Shown here piece by piece: positions 1 to 9,819 of a stretch of 64,000 nt of DNA (the first letter of the stretch is position 1; the number at the start of each line of letters is the position of its first letter). Where the stretch lies: contig NZ_JARACP010000011.1 in the NCBI RefSeq assembly GCF_028765545.1, forward strand, positions 115,376 through 179,375. Direction: 5' to 3'. This DNA is from Aliivibrio sp. S4MY1. Lineage in GTDB: Bacteria; Pseudomonadota; Gammaproteobacteria; Enterobacterales; Vibrionaceae. A program made the translations under genes and the position numbers. The notes beneath the pieces were generated by a model. That model had not been told where the DNA came from. It saw only the letters and a list, made by a program, of their open reading frames with translations, and did not search any database.

Positions 1-477
1 GAAGGTAACTTTAAAGAAGAGTTATATTATCGTCTGAATGTACTTCGTATTCATGTCCCTTCTTTAAAAGAGAGAAGTTCAGATATTTCGGTCTTAGCGG
101 ATCATTTTCTTCAACGCTATGCCAGAGAATACAATACACAAGCACGTACTTTCTCAGAAGATGCAATGCAAACTATGCTGCATTACCAATGGCCGGGTAA
201 TGTTCGTGAATTAGTTAACCAGGTTAAACGTGCAGTATTACTTGCAGATAGCATGACGATAGATCTTGAGCATTTAGATCTTCCACAGCGCAGTGATACA
301 AAACGAAGCTTACGTGTTATTCGTGAAAATTCAGAGCGTGATGCACTCTTGATGGTATTAGAGTCTCATGATGGTCAGGTGTCCTCTGCTGCAAAAGAGC
401 TAGGAGTGTCGCGTGCCACCATGTATCGTTTATTGAATAAACATAACTTGATTTCAGAGCCAAGAAGCTACAGCTAA
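1..477 (+). CDS. vpsR: Sigma-54-type transcriptional regulator, VpsR-like (C-terminal part)
   Basis: The reading frame is open from the first base, so the gene starts outside the window. The visible 158 residues hold the end of an AAA+ sigma-54 interaction domain (FKEELYYRLNVLRIHVP near the start, WPGNVREL in the middle) and a Fis-type helix-turn-helix at the C terminus (SSAAKELGVSRATMYRLL). In V. cholerae, VpsR, the c-di-GMP-binding activator of exopolysaccharide genes, lies close to mutH as here, and the C-terminal sequence agrees with what I recall of VpsR. The receiver domain cannot be seen, so the name rests on context and the C terminus. A hairpin with a T-run follows the stop codon. 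Confidence 0.75.
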   Translation, partial: EGNFKEELYYRLNVLRIHVPSLKERSSDISVLADHFLQRYAREYNTQARTFSEDAMQTMLHYQWPGNVRELVNQVKRAVLLADSMTIDLEHLDLPQRSDTKRSLRVIRENSERDALLMVLESHDGQVSSAAKELGVSRATMYRLLNKHNLISEPRSYS

Positions 478-495
478 TAAAAGCAAAGTTAGCAA

Positions 496-532
496 AAGGG
501 TCTTATCTTAATTAGAGATAAGGCCTTTTTTA
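496..532. terminator. Bidirectional terminator between vpsR-like gene and mutH
   Basis: AAGG(G)TCTTATCT pairs with AGATAAGGCCTT across a short loop, with one bulge and one wobble pair, and is followed by a T-run. The run overlaps the last codons of mutH on the other strand, so the hairpin may serve both converging genes. Confidence 0.7.
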
Positions 533-1198
533 ATTAAAGAATGATTTTAAGATCGCATGAGTAAAATGAGTTTTTAAATAAAACCCTCTTGGTAGCGTTT
601 TAATTGGGTTTCCATTCTCCCCGTAAGCTTCAGTAAGGGCTCGGCTGTTTGCCGCTTTAGGTCTAAGCTGTAAAACTTCACCATGCTTTGCCGTGATAGA
701 TTCCACTTTTCCTAAGACAATTAAGTCCATTAACTCTTCCCAATCTTGCTTTAATTGGTGCTCTTCTGCTATAGAAGGTTTCCACAGTACAGGGTAACCA
801 ACATGTCGATCACCGACAGGGATTTCTCGCTCCCCTTCAACAGGGATCCACAGAACATGAGCTAATTTATGGCGAACATGAGATTCCTCCCACTTTAAAC
901 TATGTACACCAGTTAGAGGTGCAACAGAGACAAAAGTGGTTTCAAGAGGTTTTCCGCTATAACTGATCGGAATTGTTTTGAGTTCAATACCAAGATCAAT
1001 GAAATCAGGCAATGGTTTACTCCCTGCAGAAGCGCCTAAATGCCATTCTAATAACTGCCCAACCCAGCCTTTATCTCGCTTTAAATTTTCAGGGACAGCT
1101 ATCCCTGCTTGTTCAGCAAGTTCAGAGAGCGTATAGCCTGCAATGTTTTCAGCTCTGGTTAATAGTTCATTAATACTGTTTGGTGGTGGTTGCTTCAT
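530..1198 (-). CDS. mutH: DNA mismatch repair endonuclease MutH
   Basis: MutH nicks the unmethylated strand at hemimethylated GATC sites after activation by MutS and MutL. The protein is 222 residues, close to the E. coli length of about 229. The catalytic D-x6-E-x-K motif is present as D65, E72 and K74 within [10 protein letters not shown], and E51 matches E. coli E56, an acidic residue near the active site. The ATG start gives the family-typical N terminus. It is convergent with the VpsR-like gene and divergent from rppH across a 600-bp spacer that is itself rich in GATC. No anomalies were seen in the sequence. Confidence 0.95.
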   Translation of the reverse strand: MKQPPPNSINELLTRAENIAGYTLSELAEQAGIAVPENLKRDKGWVGQLLEWHLGASAGSKPLPDFIDLGIELKTIPISYSGKPLETTFVSVAPLTGVHSLKWEESHVRHKLAHVLWIPVEGEREIPVGDRHVGYPVLWKPSIAEEHQLKQDWEELMDLIVLGKVESITAKHGEVLQLRPKAANSRALTEAYGENGNPIKTLPRGFYLKTHFTHAILKSFFN

Positions 1199-1279
1199 AG
1201 TGGCTCTTTAATGGCGATAGAACGATAAGATTACCATATAATCTTTTCTATTTAGCACTCTTGATTGGATCTTCTCAAG

Positions 1280-1288
1280 TTATCCACA
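1280..1288 (+). promoter_or_regulatory. DnaA-box-like site TTATCCACA
   Basis: Exact match to the high-affinity DnaA box consensus TTATCCACA. A single 9-mer can occur by chance; the second box and the many GATC sites nearby make it more notable. Confidence 0.45.
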
Positions 1289-1604
1289 GTGAAGATTATT
1301 TTTTGCTCTATATTTGTTTTTATGGATCTATGTACAGTACTTTATTTCTTAATAAGTTATTGACTTTTTAAGGGGCAGCACATTATAGAGCTTGTAATTG
1401 TGGGTAACCATCAAGTTGCTCGATCTTTAACCGATCTGTGTTCATATTATTCAATCAGAGTTAAATAAAAAAGATCCAATTAAAGATCTTTTGTTTAACT
1501 TTATGTTTATTATGGTATTTGTTGATTTCCCATTATTATCTTCACTCTATTGATAAATTGATTTTTATTGCTCAATTTGATTTGTTTTTATCTTCTTCAC
1601 AAAG

Positions 1605-1613
1605 TTATACACA
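1605..1613 (+). promoter_or_regulatory. DnaA-box-like site TTATACACA
   Basis: Exact match to the relaxed DnaA consensus TTATNCACA, in the same orientation as the box at 1280 and 325 bp from it. Confidence 0.4.
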
Positions 1614-1796
1614 GAAAAGGTGAATAAATGTGGGGCAGCTCTCATTGTTATGTTGATAAGTTCTCTTGTGATTAAAAGTTATTCAATAAAAGAGGTTATT
1701 TTAGTAAAACGTGATAAGAAAGCGTGATCCTGTTTGCTCAAAGAGACGATCTGTGAAAAAATCATAGGCAATATAAGTTTAAGATGAGGTCATCCA

Positions 1797-2309
1797 GTGA
1801 TAGATGGCGATGGTTTCCGCCCGAACGTCGGGATAGTGATATGCAATAGCCATGGTCAAGTATTCTGGGCGAAACGATACGGACAACATTCTTGGCAATT
1901 TCCACAAGGTGGCATTGATGATGGTGAGACACCAGAGCAAGCAATGTACCGAGAATTGTATGAAGAAGTTGGTCTGACAAAAAATGATGTACGTATTTTA
2001 GCAAGTAGCCGCCATTGGTTACGATATAAATTACCGAAGCGTTTAGTTAGATGGGATTCAAAACCTGTCTGTATTGGGCAAAAACAGAAGTGGTTTTTGC
2101 TACGCTTGGAATGTGACGAATCCAAGGTGAATATGCAAAGAGATCGCACGCCAGAATTTGATGGTTGGCGATGGGTAAGTTATTGGTACCCAGTTAGACA
2201 AGTGGTTTCATTTAAGCGTGATGTTTATCGTCGAGCCCTCAAAGAGTTCGCGGTAATTGCTATGCCGTTTAAGGAACGAAAATTTAAAAGGAAAGGTAAA
2301 AAAGGTTAA
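1797..2309 (+). CDS. rppH: RNA pyrophosphohydrolase RppH (Nudix)
   Basis: RppH removes pyrophosphate from 5'-triphosphorylated mRNA and so triggers RNase E-dependent decay. The 170 residues begin [17 protein letters not shown], as in E. coli RppH, which fixes the GTG at 1797 as the start. The Nudix box lies at residues 38-60 ([13 protein letters not shown] then [10 protein letters not shown]), with the metal-binding glutamates E53, E56 and E57. The C-terminal tail is basic (KFKRKGKKG). ptsP follows after a gap of 36 bp, the same order as in E. coli, so the two are probably co-transcribed. Confidence 0.95.
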   Translation: MIDGDGFRPNVGIVICNSHGQVFWAKRYGQHSWQFPQGGIDDGETPEQAMYRELYEEVGLTKNDVRILASSRHWLRYKLPKRLVRWDSKPVCIGQKQKWFLLRLECDESKVNMQRDRTPEFDGWRWVSYWYPVRQVVSFKRDVYRRALKEFAVIAMPFKERKFKRKGKKG

Positions 2310-2345
2310 GCGGTCGATACCTTATAACCTTAAGGATTGCCTCTT

Positions 2346-4607
2346 ATGCTTACTCAACTCAGGGACATAGTTGATCACGTCGCTAAAGCAGAATCGCTCG
2401 ATGATGCTTTAGCGTTATTAGTGAAGAATACCCGTCACTCAATGCGAACAGAGTGTTGCTCAGTCTATTTAATGAGTAATGATAATCTGCGTTTAGAATT
2501 GATGGCTACCGAAGGTTTAAAAGCCAAGCCGAATACCGTTTCACTTGGTATTGATGAAGGGCTTGTAGGCCTGGTTGCCCGTAGCTGCGAGCCATTAAAC
2601 CTCGCTAATGCCTCAGTACACCCCTCGTATAAATACATTCCAAGTATTGCTGAATATAAATTTAACTCTTTTTTGGCGACGCCGATCATCTATCGTCGAC
2701 AAAATTTAGGCGTTTTAGTTGTTCAACAGAAAGAGAAACGCCAATTTACAGAAGTGGAAGAATCCTTTCTTGTTACGCTTTCTGCTCAACTTGCAGTGGT
2801 ATTAGCGCACGCGAAAGCACACGAAAGTTGGTCTGCTCATTTACAAACTTCAGTAATACAACAGAAACAATTTAAAGGGATCTCTGCGTCTAATGGCGTA
2901 GGTATTGCCCCTTTATGGTTTGATGATGCCCAACCTAAAATAGAAGCAATTTTACCAAGTTCTTGTCTTGATATTGAGCTGGAAAAAGATCGTTTAGGTA
3001 CGGCGGTTGAGTTAGCTCTAAAGGATTTTAGACGTTCGAAAAAGCGTTTTGAGCAAGAGCTGAACAACGAAACGTTAGCAATCTTTGATCTCTTTACTCA
3101 CTTATTAAATGATCCAATGCTGAAAGCTGATCTGAAAAAACAGATCGATAAAGGGGACTCTGCTGAGTGGGCATTGCGCCAAGTTATTGAGTCTTATGCT
3201 GGCCGTTTTGAGAGAATGAGTGACTCTTATTTAAGTGAGAGAGCAAATGACGTTAGGGAGCTAGGACAGCGTTTACTCTACTTTTTAAACTATGAAGATA
3301 ACTTAGATATTGAACTGTCTCACCCTGTTATTTTGGTGACAAACCAATTAACTGCTTCAATGCTTGCGAGTATCCCAAAAGATAAGTTAAGAGGGGTTAT
3401 CTCTCTCGAGGGGGCTGCTAACTCTCACGCTGCTATTTTATCTCGAGCTTTAGGCATCCCGGCGATTATGGGCGTAGAGTTTAACCCTGGTCATTACCAT
3501 AAATCATTAGCCATTGTTGATGGTTACAGTGGCTTGCTTTATATCAAGCCGACAGAAGCGCTAACTCAAGAATACATCGAATTACAAAACGAAGAGATCG
3601 CACTCTCTGAGTTAATAACACAAGATCTTGATAAACCAACATTAACGCTAGATGGGCATTTGATGAAGATCCATCTTAATGCAGGATTAAGCGCAGACTC
3701 AAGCATTGCCGTTAACCAAGGGGTTGATGGTGTAGGGCTGTATCGCACCGAAATACCCTTTTTATTGCATCAACGATTTCCTTCTGAAGAAGAACAATAT
3801 TTGCAATATAAGGCAATTTTAGAAACCTATCCTCAAAAACCAGTCATCATGAGAACGTTGGATATTGGAGGGGATAAGCCATTACCTTATTTACCAATAG
3901 AAGAAGATAATCCATTTTTAGGCTGGCGTGGCATTCGGTTCACTTTAGATCATCCTGATATTTTTTTACTACAGTTAAAAGCCATGGTCAGAGCGAATAT
4001 TGGCAATGAAAATTTATCGATTATGTTGCCGATGATTTCAGGGATCCCTGAATTAAAGCAAGCCCGGGCGTTGATCAATCAAGCTTATGAAGAAGTACTT
4101 AGTGAGGCTGAAACACACTTTGCAAAACCTCGCATTGGTATGATGGTAGAAGTACCTTCTATGCTTTATCTCTTACCAAGAGTTGCAGGGTTAGTTGATT
4201 TCATTTCTGTAGGGACGAATGATTTAACTCAGTATCTATTAGCCGTAGATAGGAATAACTCACGGGTTTCTCATGTGTATGAGTCTTATCACCCTGCGGT
4301 ATTATTAGCATTAAAACAGATTATCGATACGGCAAATCAACATAATTTGCCCGTCAGCGTCTGTGGTGAATTAGCGGGTGATCCTATTGGTTGTTTATTG
4401 TTGATGGGCCTGGGTTACAACAGTTTAAGTATGAATACCTCTAATGTAGCAAAAGTTAAGTATATTATTAGACAGGTAGGGTTATCAGAAATAGAAACGC
4501 TAATAGCTAAACTTTTACACCATGATGATGCAGAGCAAATTTTAGCTGATATGATGGCGTTTTTTGAAGAGAAGAATCTTTCAGGATTTATTCGAGCAGG
4601 TAAATAA
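2346..4607 (+). CDS. ptsP: PEP-protein phosphotransferase PtsP (enzyme I-Ntr)
   Basis: PtsP is the first enzyme of the nitrogen-related PTS: it autophosphorylates from phosphoenolpyruvate and passes the phosphate to NPr. I chose the ATG at 2346 (753 residues) over an in-frame TTG nine bases upstream because AAGGA lies at good distance and the N terminus MLTQLRDIV matches E. coli. A GAF domain (about residues 1-150) precedes the enzyme I part. The phosphorylated histidine is H361 in GAANSHAAI; the PEP-binding domain has SVGTNDLTQYLLAVDRNN and the catalytic cysteine in VCGELAGDP. The next gene starts immediately after the stop codon. Confidence 0.95.
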   Translation: MLTQLRDIVDHVAKAESLDDALALLVKNTRHSMRTECCSVYLMSNDNLRLELMATEGLKAKPNTVSLGIDEGLVGLVARSCEPLNLANASVHPSYKYIPSIAEYKFNSFLATPIIYRRQNLGVLVVQQKEKRQFTEVEESFLVTLSAQLAVVLAHAKAHESWSAHLQTSVIQQKQFKGISASNGVGIAPLWFDDAQPKIEAILPSSCLDIELEKDRLGTAVELALKDFRRSKKRFEQELNNETLAIFDLFTHLLNDPMLKADLKKQIDKGDSAEWALRQVIESYAGRFERMSDSYLSERANDVRELGQRLLYFLNYEDNLDIELSHPVILVTNQLTASMLASIPKDKLRGVISLEGAANSHAAILSRALGIPAIMGVEFNPGHYHKSLAIVDGYSGLLYIKPTEALTQEYIELQNEEIALSELITQDLDKPTLTLDGHLMKIHLNAGLSADSSIAVNQGVDGVGLYRTEIPFLLHQRFPSEEEQYLQYKAILETYPQKPVIMRTLDIGGDKPLPYLPIEEDNPFLGWRGIRFTLDHPDIFLLQLKAMVRANIGNENLSIMLPMISGIPELKQARALINQAYEEVLSEAETHFAKPRIGMMVEVPSMLYLLPRVAGLVDFISVGTNDLTQYLLAVDRNNSRVSHVYESYHPAVLLALKQIIDTANQHNLPVSVCGELAGDPIGCLLLMGLGYNSLSMNTSNVAKVKYIIRQVGLSEIETLIAKLLHHDDAEQILADMMAFFEEKNLSGFIRAGK

Positions 4608-5411
4608 ATGTCAGTGGATTTTTGGTCTATTTTTGCACTCTATCTTGCATTAGGCAGTGTTGTTGGAGTAATGGCTGGCTTATTAGGCATTGGTGGTGGA
4701 TTACTTGTTGTTCCTGCATTGTTATGGTTACTTCCACAAGCCGGTATTGATGCTAGCATTGCAATGCAAATGGCACTTGGTACATCACTAGCAACCATTA
4801 TATTTACCTCAAGCTCATCGGCATGGAACCATTTACGTTTAGGTAATGTCGAAGTGGGGCTTATTAAAAGTTTAGCGCCAGGGGTTATTCTAGGCGGTTT
4901 TATTGGCAGTTACCTTACCGAATTAATACCAGCACATTATTTACCGAAAGTGTTTGGTGTTATTGTGCTTTTATTAGCTCTACAGATGCTGTTAGCGCTT
5001 AAATTTACGGCGACAAGAATAATGCCGCCACCGCTTAAAGTTGCGACATCCGGTGGTGTTATTGGTATTGTGTCTAGCTTAGCGGGCATTGGTGGTGGAT
5101 CACTAACGGTACCTTATTTAAGTTTTCATGGTGTTGAAATGAGAAAGGCCATTGGCAGCTCTTCATTATGTGGCACATTAATCGCTATTGCAGGCATGAT
5201 AGGGTTTGTAATACATGGTGTAAATGTGGAAAACTTACCGCCAATGAGTTTAGGTTACGTTTATTTACCTGCATTGTGTGGTATTAGCTTTACCTCTATT
5301 TTAACCACTAGAGTTGGGGCTAAATTAGCGTCACATTTACCAACACCGACATTAAAAAAAATCTTTGCCGTATTTCTAGTATTTATTGGCAGTAAAATGT
5401 TCTTAGGATAA
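4608..5411 (+). CDS. TSUP (TauE/SafE) family membrane transporter
   Basis: This 267-residue protein is almost wholly hydrophobic, with about eight predicted membrane segments and two related halves, each with a glycine-rich GIGGG motif ([13 protein letters not shown] near residue 25 and [14 protein letters not shown] near 165). This is the pattern of the TSUP/TauE-SafE family, whose members move sulfite, sulfoacetate or other anions across the inner membrane. The substrate cannot be told from sequence. The ATG abuts the ptsP stop codon and lgt starts 10 bp after its stop, which points to one transcript from rppH to lgt. Confidence 0.85.
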   Translation: MSVDFWSIFALYLALGSVVGVMAGLLGIGGGLLVVPALLWLLPQAGIDASIAMQMALGTSLATIIFTSSSSAWNHLRLGNVEVGLIKSLAPGVILGGFIGSYLTELIPAHYLPKVFGVIVLLLALQMLLALKFTATRIMPPPLKVATSGGVIGIVSSLAGIGGGSLTVPYLSFHGVEMRKAIGSSSLCGTLIAIAGMIGFVIHGVNVENLPPMSLGYVYLPALCGISFTSILTTRVGAKLASHLPTPTLKKIFAVFLVFIGSKMFLG

Positions 5412-5421
5412 GAGAGTAGTC

Positions 5422-6273
5422 ATGAGTCAGGGGTATTTGAACTTCCCACACATCGATCCAGTTTTGATTGAAATAGGGCCATTAGCAGTACGTTGGTACG
5501 GCTTGATGTATTTATTCGGTTTCATGTTTGCCTTATGGCTTGCTAATAAACGCGCTGATAAACCAAACAGCGGTTGGACTCGTGATCAAGTGAGTGATCT
5601 TCTGTTTGCAGGCTTTTTAGGGGTAGTCATTGGTGGACGTGTTGGTTATGTCCTATTTTATAACTTTGGCCATTTCTTAGAGAACCCACTGTATTTATTT
5701 GAGGTGTGGACGGGCGGTATGTCTTTCCATGGTGGCTTGTTAGGTGTGATCACGGCAATGCTCTGGTACGGTTATAAAAATAATCGTAGCTTCTTTACCA
5801 TTGCCGATTTTGTAGCGCCATTAGTCCCATTTGGTTTAGGTGCGGGTCGTCTTGGTAACTTTATGAATGGTGAACTTTGGGGACGAGTAACGGATGTGCC
5901 TTGGGCGATGGTATTCCCAACGGGTGGCCCTTTCCCTCGTCATCCATCTCAGTTATATGAATTTGCACTGGAAGGTGTTGTTCTATTCTTCATTCTAAAC
6001 TGGTTTATTCGTAAACCTCGTCCGCTAGGTGCAGTCTCAGGGTTATTCCTATTTGGCTATGGAACCTTCCGTTTCTTGGTAGAATACGTTCGCCAACCTG
6101 ATGCTCAGTTAGGTCTATTTGGTGACTGGATTTCAATGGGACAAATTTTATCATTGCCAATGGTGATTGGTGGTCTATTGATGATGATTTGGGCATTCAA
6201 ACGTAATCTTTTTGCGACTGATTTAAAGAGCAGCGGCACCAAGTCAAAGAAATCTAAACAAAAAGCAAAATAA
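5422..6273 (+). CDS. lgt: Prolipoprotein diacylglyceryl transferase Lgt
   Basis: Lgt moves a diacylglyceryl group from phosphatidylglycerol to the lipobox cysteine of prolipoproteins at the inner membrane. The 283-residue protein has several membrane segments and the Lgt signature [16 protein letters not shown], with R143, N146 and G154, plus H103 in MSFHGGLLG; these positions equal the E. coli numbering. The C terminus is lysine-rich. lspA, the next enzyme of the lipoprotein pathway, lies about 10 kb downstream. A terminator follows before thyA. Confidence 0.97.
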   Translation: MSQGYLNFPHIDPVLIEIGPLAVRWYGLMYLFGFMFALWLANKRADKPNSGWTRDQVSDLLFAGFLGVVIGGRVGYVLFYNFGHFLENPLYLFEVWTGGMSFHGGLLGVITAMLWYGYKNNRSFFTIADFVAPLVPFGLGAGRLGNFMNGELWGRVTDVPWAMVFPTGGPFPRHPSQLYEFALEGVVLFFILNWFIRKPRPLGAVSGLFLFGYGTFRFLVEYVRQPDAQLGLFGDWISMGQILSLPMVIGGLLMMIWAFKRNLFATDLKSSGTKSKKSKQKAK

Positions 6274-6321
6274 ACAAACTAAGAAAAATACGCTAGAATA
6301 GCGTGAATGACGATTTATAGT

Positions 6322-6350
6322 AATGGCCTCTCGTTTGAGGCCATTTTTTT
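6322..6350 (+). terminator. Rho-independent terminator after lgt
   Basis: Perfect 9-bp stem AATGGCCTC/GAGGCCATT with a 6-nt loop and a T-run. It lies between lgt and thyA, so thyA depends on read-through or on its own promoter. Confidence 0.85.
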
Positions 6351-6374
6351 AACTAATTTTAAGAGAGCAGACCC

Positions 6375-7226
6375 GTGAAGCAGTATTTAGATTTATGCCA
6401 ACGCATCGTTGATGAAGGGACTTGGATTGAAAACGAACGTACAGGAAAACGCTGCCTAACGGTGATTAACGCTGATTTAACTTATGATGTTGCTAATAGC
6501 CAATTTCCGTTAGTAACGACACGTAAGAGTTTTTGGAAAGCGGCAGTCGCAGAGATGATTGGCTATATTCGTGGTTACGATAATGCGGAAGACTTCCGTA
6601 AGATTGGCACTAAAACATGGGATGCGAATGCGAACTTAAATGATGCATGGCTGAATAATCCTCATCGTAAAGGTGATGATGACATGGGCCGAGTATACGG
6701 TGTACAAGGTCGTTCGTGGGCAAAACCAAATGGTGAGTTTGTCGATCAACTGAAAAAGATCATTGATGATTTAAGCGCAGGTATTGATGACCGTGGTGAA
6801 ATTTTAAACTTCTACAATCCTGGTGAGTTTGATATGGGTTGCTTGCGTCCATGCATGTACTCACACCATTTTTCACTATTAGGGGATACATTGTACTTAA
6901 ATAGTACTCAACGCTCGTGTGATGTTCCGCTAGGCCTTAATTTTAATATGGTCCAAGTCTATTTTCTACTGGCTATTGTGGCTCAAATTACAGGGCATAA
7001 AGCAGGTAAGGCTTATCATAAAATTGTTAACGGTCACATCTATGAAGATCAGCTTGAATTGATGAAAGAAGTTCAGTTAAAGCGTGAGCCATTGAAAGCC
7101 CCAATCTTTAAAATAAACCCTAAGATAAAATCATTAGAAGATTTAGAAACTTGGGTAACCATGGATGATTTTGAAGTGATTGGCTATGAAAGTCATGAAG
7201 CGATTAAGTATCCTTTTTCTGTGTAA
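6375..7226 (+). CDS. thyA: Thymidylate synthase ThyA
   Basis: ThyA methylates dUMP to dTMP with methylenetetrahydrofolate as donor. The start is a GTG at 6375 after AAGAGAG, giving [15 protein letters not shown] as in other ThyA proteins. At 283 residues it is longer than E. coli ThyA (264) and quite diverged, but the essential parts are present: the catalytic cysteine C160 in [23 protein letters not shown] (residues 180-191), and the C-terminal region ending IKYPFSV. I recall V. cholerae ThyA having this same longer form, so it is probably a Vibrio-lineage variant. A strong bidirectional terminator separates it from the convergent nptA. Confidence 0.95.
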   Translation: MKQYLDLCQRIVDEGTWIENERTGKRCLTVINADLTYDVANSQFPLVTTRKSFWKAAVAEMIGYIRGYDNAEDFRKIGTKTWDANANLNDAWLNNPHRKGDDDMGRVYGVQGRSWAKPNGEFVDQLKKIIDDLSAGIDDRGEILNFYNPGEFDMGCLRPCMYSHHFSLLGDTLYLNSTQRSCDVPLGLNFNMVQVYFLLAIVAQITGHKAGKAYHKIVNGHIYEDQLELMKEVQLKREPLKAPIFKINPKIKSLEDLETWVTMDDFEVIGYESHEAIKYPFSV

Positions 7227-7280
7227 TACCCAGTCCAGTACTAATATCCATTTACTAATTACATTTGTATAAGATATAAA

Positions 7281-7312
7281 AAAGCCCCGAAGCATTTACT
7301 TCGGGGCTTTCC
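7281..7312. terminator. Bidirectional terminator between thyA and nptA
   Basis: Perfect 12-bp stem AAAGCCCCGAAG/CTTCGGGGCTTT with a 6-nt loop, A-rich on one side and T-rich on the other, between convergent genes. Confidence 0.9.
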
Positions 7313-7330
7313 TTTATCTGTTTATCAATA

Positions 7331-8476
7331 TTAAACCGTTAGAGCTAATACGCTACCTGGTAGAATGATGAATACAAAACTTAAATATCCAGCAACAACC
7401 GCTTTGTTACGGTTAGCCATTTCTGCAATCCACTCAGCACCTTTAATTGGTAACTCACGTAAGAATGGAGTACCGAAGATAACTAGCGTTGCAATTACGT
7501 TGAAACATAGGTGAACAAGTGCAATTTGCAGAGCAAGAACCGCATACTCTCCTGATGCAGCCGTTGCTGCTAGTAGAGCCGTCACACAAGTACCAATGTT
7601 GGCACCAAGAGTGAATGGATAAACATCGCGAACTTTAAGTACACCAGTACCTACAAGTGGAACCATTAAACTTGTTGTTGTCGATGATGATTGAACTAGA
7701 ACCGTTACTACTGTACCTGATGCGATACCATGTAGAGGGCCACGGCCAATTGCGCTCTTAAGCAGTTCTTTTGCACGACCAACCATTAAGCTCTTCATTA
7801 ATTTACCCATAAGAGTAATAGAAATAATAAGAACGGTAATACCAAGTGCAATCATTAATAGACCACCAGTCATGCTTCCAAAGCTAGATAGAGGCTCTTG
7901 GATAGCACTGATAACTGGCTTGGTAATTGGTTTGATAAAATCAAAGCCTTTCATGTTCATGTCGCCCGCACTTAAGAACGGAGACACCAACCATGCTGAT
8001 AGTTTTTGGAAAATACCAAACATCATTTCTAGAGGTAAGAAAATAGACACGGCTAATAGGTTAAAGAAGTCATGAACCGTTGCGCAAGCAAATGCACGTC
8101 TAAATTCATTTTTACAACGAGCGTGGCCAAGGCTTACTAGAGTATTGGTAACGGTAGTACCAATATTAGCACCCATTACCATAGGAATTGCGGTTTCAAT
8201 AGGTAAACCACCAGCCACTAATCCAACAATAATAGAGGTCACAGTTGAAGAGGATTGAATTAATGCTGTTGCAACTAAGCCGATCATTAAGCCAGCAATA
8301 GGGTGAGATGCAAATTCAAAAAGAACTTTTGCTTCCTCACCAACAGACCATTTAAAGCCTGTGCCAACCATAGCAACCGCTAAAAGAAGAAGGTAAAGCA
8401 TAAATGCTAAGTTTGCCCAACGCAGCATGCGCGAGGTATTGCTCATTGTTGCTGCAGAAATTGATTGGGTATTCAT
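7331..8476 (-). CDS. nptA: Na+/phosphate cotransporter, NptA type
   Basis: This 381-residue membrane protein has the two inverted repeats of the Na/Pi-cotransporter family (PF02690), each with a QSSS signature: QSSSTVTSIIVGLVAGG near residue 70 and QSSSTTTSLMVPLVGTG near 265. The family imports inorganic phosphate with sodium; V. cholerae has the orthologue NptA at the same place next to nhaR. The ATG has GGAG eight bases upstream. The spacer towards nhaR holds Pho-box-like repeats, which would fit phosphate control, though this is inference. Confidence 0.9.
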   Translation of the reverse strand: MNTQSISAATMSNTSRMLRWANLAFMLYLLLLAVAMVGTGFKWSVGEEAKVLFEFASHPIAGLMIGLVATALIQSSSTVTSIIVGLVAGGLPIETAIPMVMGANIGTTVTNTLVSLGHARCKNEFRRAFACATVHDFFNLLAVSIFLPLEMMFGIFQKLSAWLVSPFLSAGDMNMKGFDFIKPITKPVISAIQEPLSSFGSMTGGLLMIALGITVLIISITLMGKLMKSLMVGRAKELLKSAIGRGPLHGIASGTVVTVLVQSSSTTTSLMVPLVGTGVLKVRDVYPFTLGANIGTCVTALLAATAASGEYAVLALQIALVHLCFNVIATLVIFGTPFLRELPIKGAEWIAEMANRNKAVVAGYLSFVFIILPGSVLALTV

Positions 8477-8574
8477 AGTAAAGCTCCGTACCGAAATAGT
8501 ATGTTGTCGGTTTATTTAATCTGAAGCGATAGTAGATAACGAATATTTCAGAAATATTACAGTGAAAGAGAAAA

Positions 8575-8592
8575 CTGTAATAAATGCTTCAT
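8575..8592 (+). promoter_or_regulatory. Pho-box-like site near nptA
   Basis: CTGTAATAAATGCTTCAT matches 14 of 18 positions of the PhoB box CTGTCATAWAWCTGTCAY, and lies about 100 bp upstream of the phosphate transporter gene nptA, though oriented towards nhaR. The match was made by eye. Confidence 0.4.
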
Positions 8593-8803
8593 ATTTCATT
8601 TAAGCTCTATTTTTAGTACTCTAGGTGTGTTTAAGTGGTTGAATTATAGTTTGTTTTACGCGTTATTAAAAAATGGAATATAAATTTTTTTTTCAAACTT
8701 TTTTGTTATATGTTTCGCTTGTATGACGGTTTTAAGAATCTAGTTGCGGAAAAAACGAATAATTTTAATGAAATAAATAGTTTTTACGAAGTGTTTGCTT
8801 TAA

Positions 8804-8821
8804 CTGTAATAAATGTCGTAT
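8804..8821 (+). promoter_or_regulatory. Second Pho-box-like site near nhaR
   Basis: Shares its first 12 bases with the site at 8575 and matches about 13 of 18 positions of the PhoB box; its second half is weak. Confidence 0.3.
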
Positions 8822-8881
8822 CGTTCATATTATTGATGATGCAATGACTTATTCGGTTCGCAAAAAGAGATAAGGTGCAAT

Positions 8882-9784
8882 ATGTCCCACTTAAATTACA
8901 ACCATGTTTATTATTTTTGGATGGTATGTAAGCAAGGTTCAGTAACTAAAGCAGCAGAAGCTCTGTTTTTAACCCCTCAAACGGTAACTGGTCAAATTAA
9001 AATATTAGAAGAGCGCTTAGACGGTAAATTAACTAAACGTAATGGTCGGAATGTAGAGCCTACAGAGCTAGGACAACTGGTCTATAAATATGCAGATCGT
9101 ATGTTTGGTTTAAGTTATGAGATGCTTGATATCGTTAATTACAGCCAGCAGTCGAATGTATTGTTTGATGTGGGTGTTGCTGATGCGCTTTCTAAACGTT
9201 TAGTAAGTAAAGTTTTATCAACAACAGTACCGGAAGATGCGTCTATTCATCTACGCTGTTTAGAATCCACTCATGAATTATTACTTGAGCAGTTATCTCA
9301 ACATAAATTAGACATGATTTTGTCTGATTGTCCGGTTGATTCAAGTCAGAACTCTGGGCTTTTCAGTAAAAAGTTAGGTGAGTGTAGTATGAGTTTCTTT
9401 TGTTCTAAAGAGAGCGAATCAATCAACTTTCCTGAAGTCTTAGAAAAGAAGAAACTGCTTATTCCTGGTGGCAGAACCTCAATGGGAAGAAAGGTAATCC
9501 AGTGGTGTGATCAACAAGGTATTACCCCAAATATTTTAGGGGAGTTTGATGATGTCGCTTTAATGAAAGCATTTGCTCGTGAAAGCAATGCAGTTTTTCT
9601 CGCGCCAACCGTTTATATGAATGAGGCAGACTCTGATCTAACTTTACATAGAATTGCTGATGTAAATGATTTAAAAGAAGAGTATTACGTTATTTTTGCT
9701 GAACGAATGATCCAGCATCCAGCAGTAAAAAGCATTTGCTCTGCTGATTTCTCACATTTATTTGATTTTAATTTGCAATCATAA
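8882..9784 (+). CDS. nhaR: LysR-family activator NhaR
   Basis: NhaR is a sodium-responsive LysR-type activator of the nhaA antiporter gene. The 300 residues begin [15 protein letters not shown] and continue with the N-terminal winged helix-turn-helix ([28 protein letters not shown]). The body includes [18 protein letters not shown] and [18 protein letters not shown], which agree closely with E. coli NhaR. No nhaA is nearby. Divergent from the sodium-coupled transporter nptA, so a shared sodium link is possible but unproven. hlyU follows 35 bp later. Confidence 0.93.
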   Translation: MSHLNYNHVYYFWMVCKQGSVTKAAEALFLTPQTVTGQIKILEERLDGKLTKRNGRNVEPTELGQLVYKYADRMFGLSYEMLDIVNYSQQSNVLFDVGVADALSKRLVSKVLSTTVPEDASIHLRCLESTHELLLEQLSQHKLDMILSDCPVDSSQNSGLFSKKLGECSMSFFCSKESESINFPEVLEKKKLLIPGGRTSMGRKVIQWCDQQGITPNILGEFDDVALMKAFARESNAVFLAPTVYMNEADSDLTLHRIADVNDLKEEYYVIFAERMIQHPAVKSICSADFSHLFDFNLQS

Positions 9785-9819
9785 AGACGAATACGCTAAA
9801 TTAGCTTTAACTAAATTAG

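Larger units (their letters stand above)
1199..1796. other. Long mutH-rppH intergenic region rich in GATC and DnaA-box-like sites
   Basis: This 598-bp AT-rich spacer has no supported gene. It holds two matches to the DnaA box TTATNCACA in the same orientation (1280-1288 and 1605-1613), eight GATC (Dam) sites between 1268 and 1751, and an 8-bp inverted repeat AAAAGATC/GATCTTTT (1469-1476 and 1485-1492). It must also carry the promoters of the divergent mutH and rppH genes, which I could not place with confidence. Confidence 0.6.
8477..8881. other. Divergent nptA-nhaR promoter region with repeats
   Basis: This 405-bp AT-rich spacer has no gene. It contains an exact 14-bp direct repeat, AACTGTAATAAATG, at 8573-8586 and 8802-8815, and a 7-bp inverted repeat TTACAGT/ACTGTAA (8557-8580) that overlaps the first copy. 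It must carry the start signals of nptA and nhaR. Confidence 0.7.
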
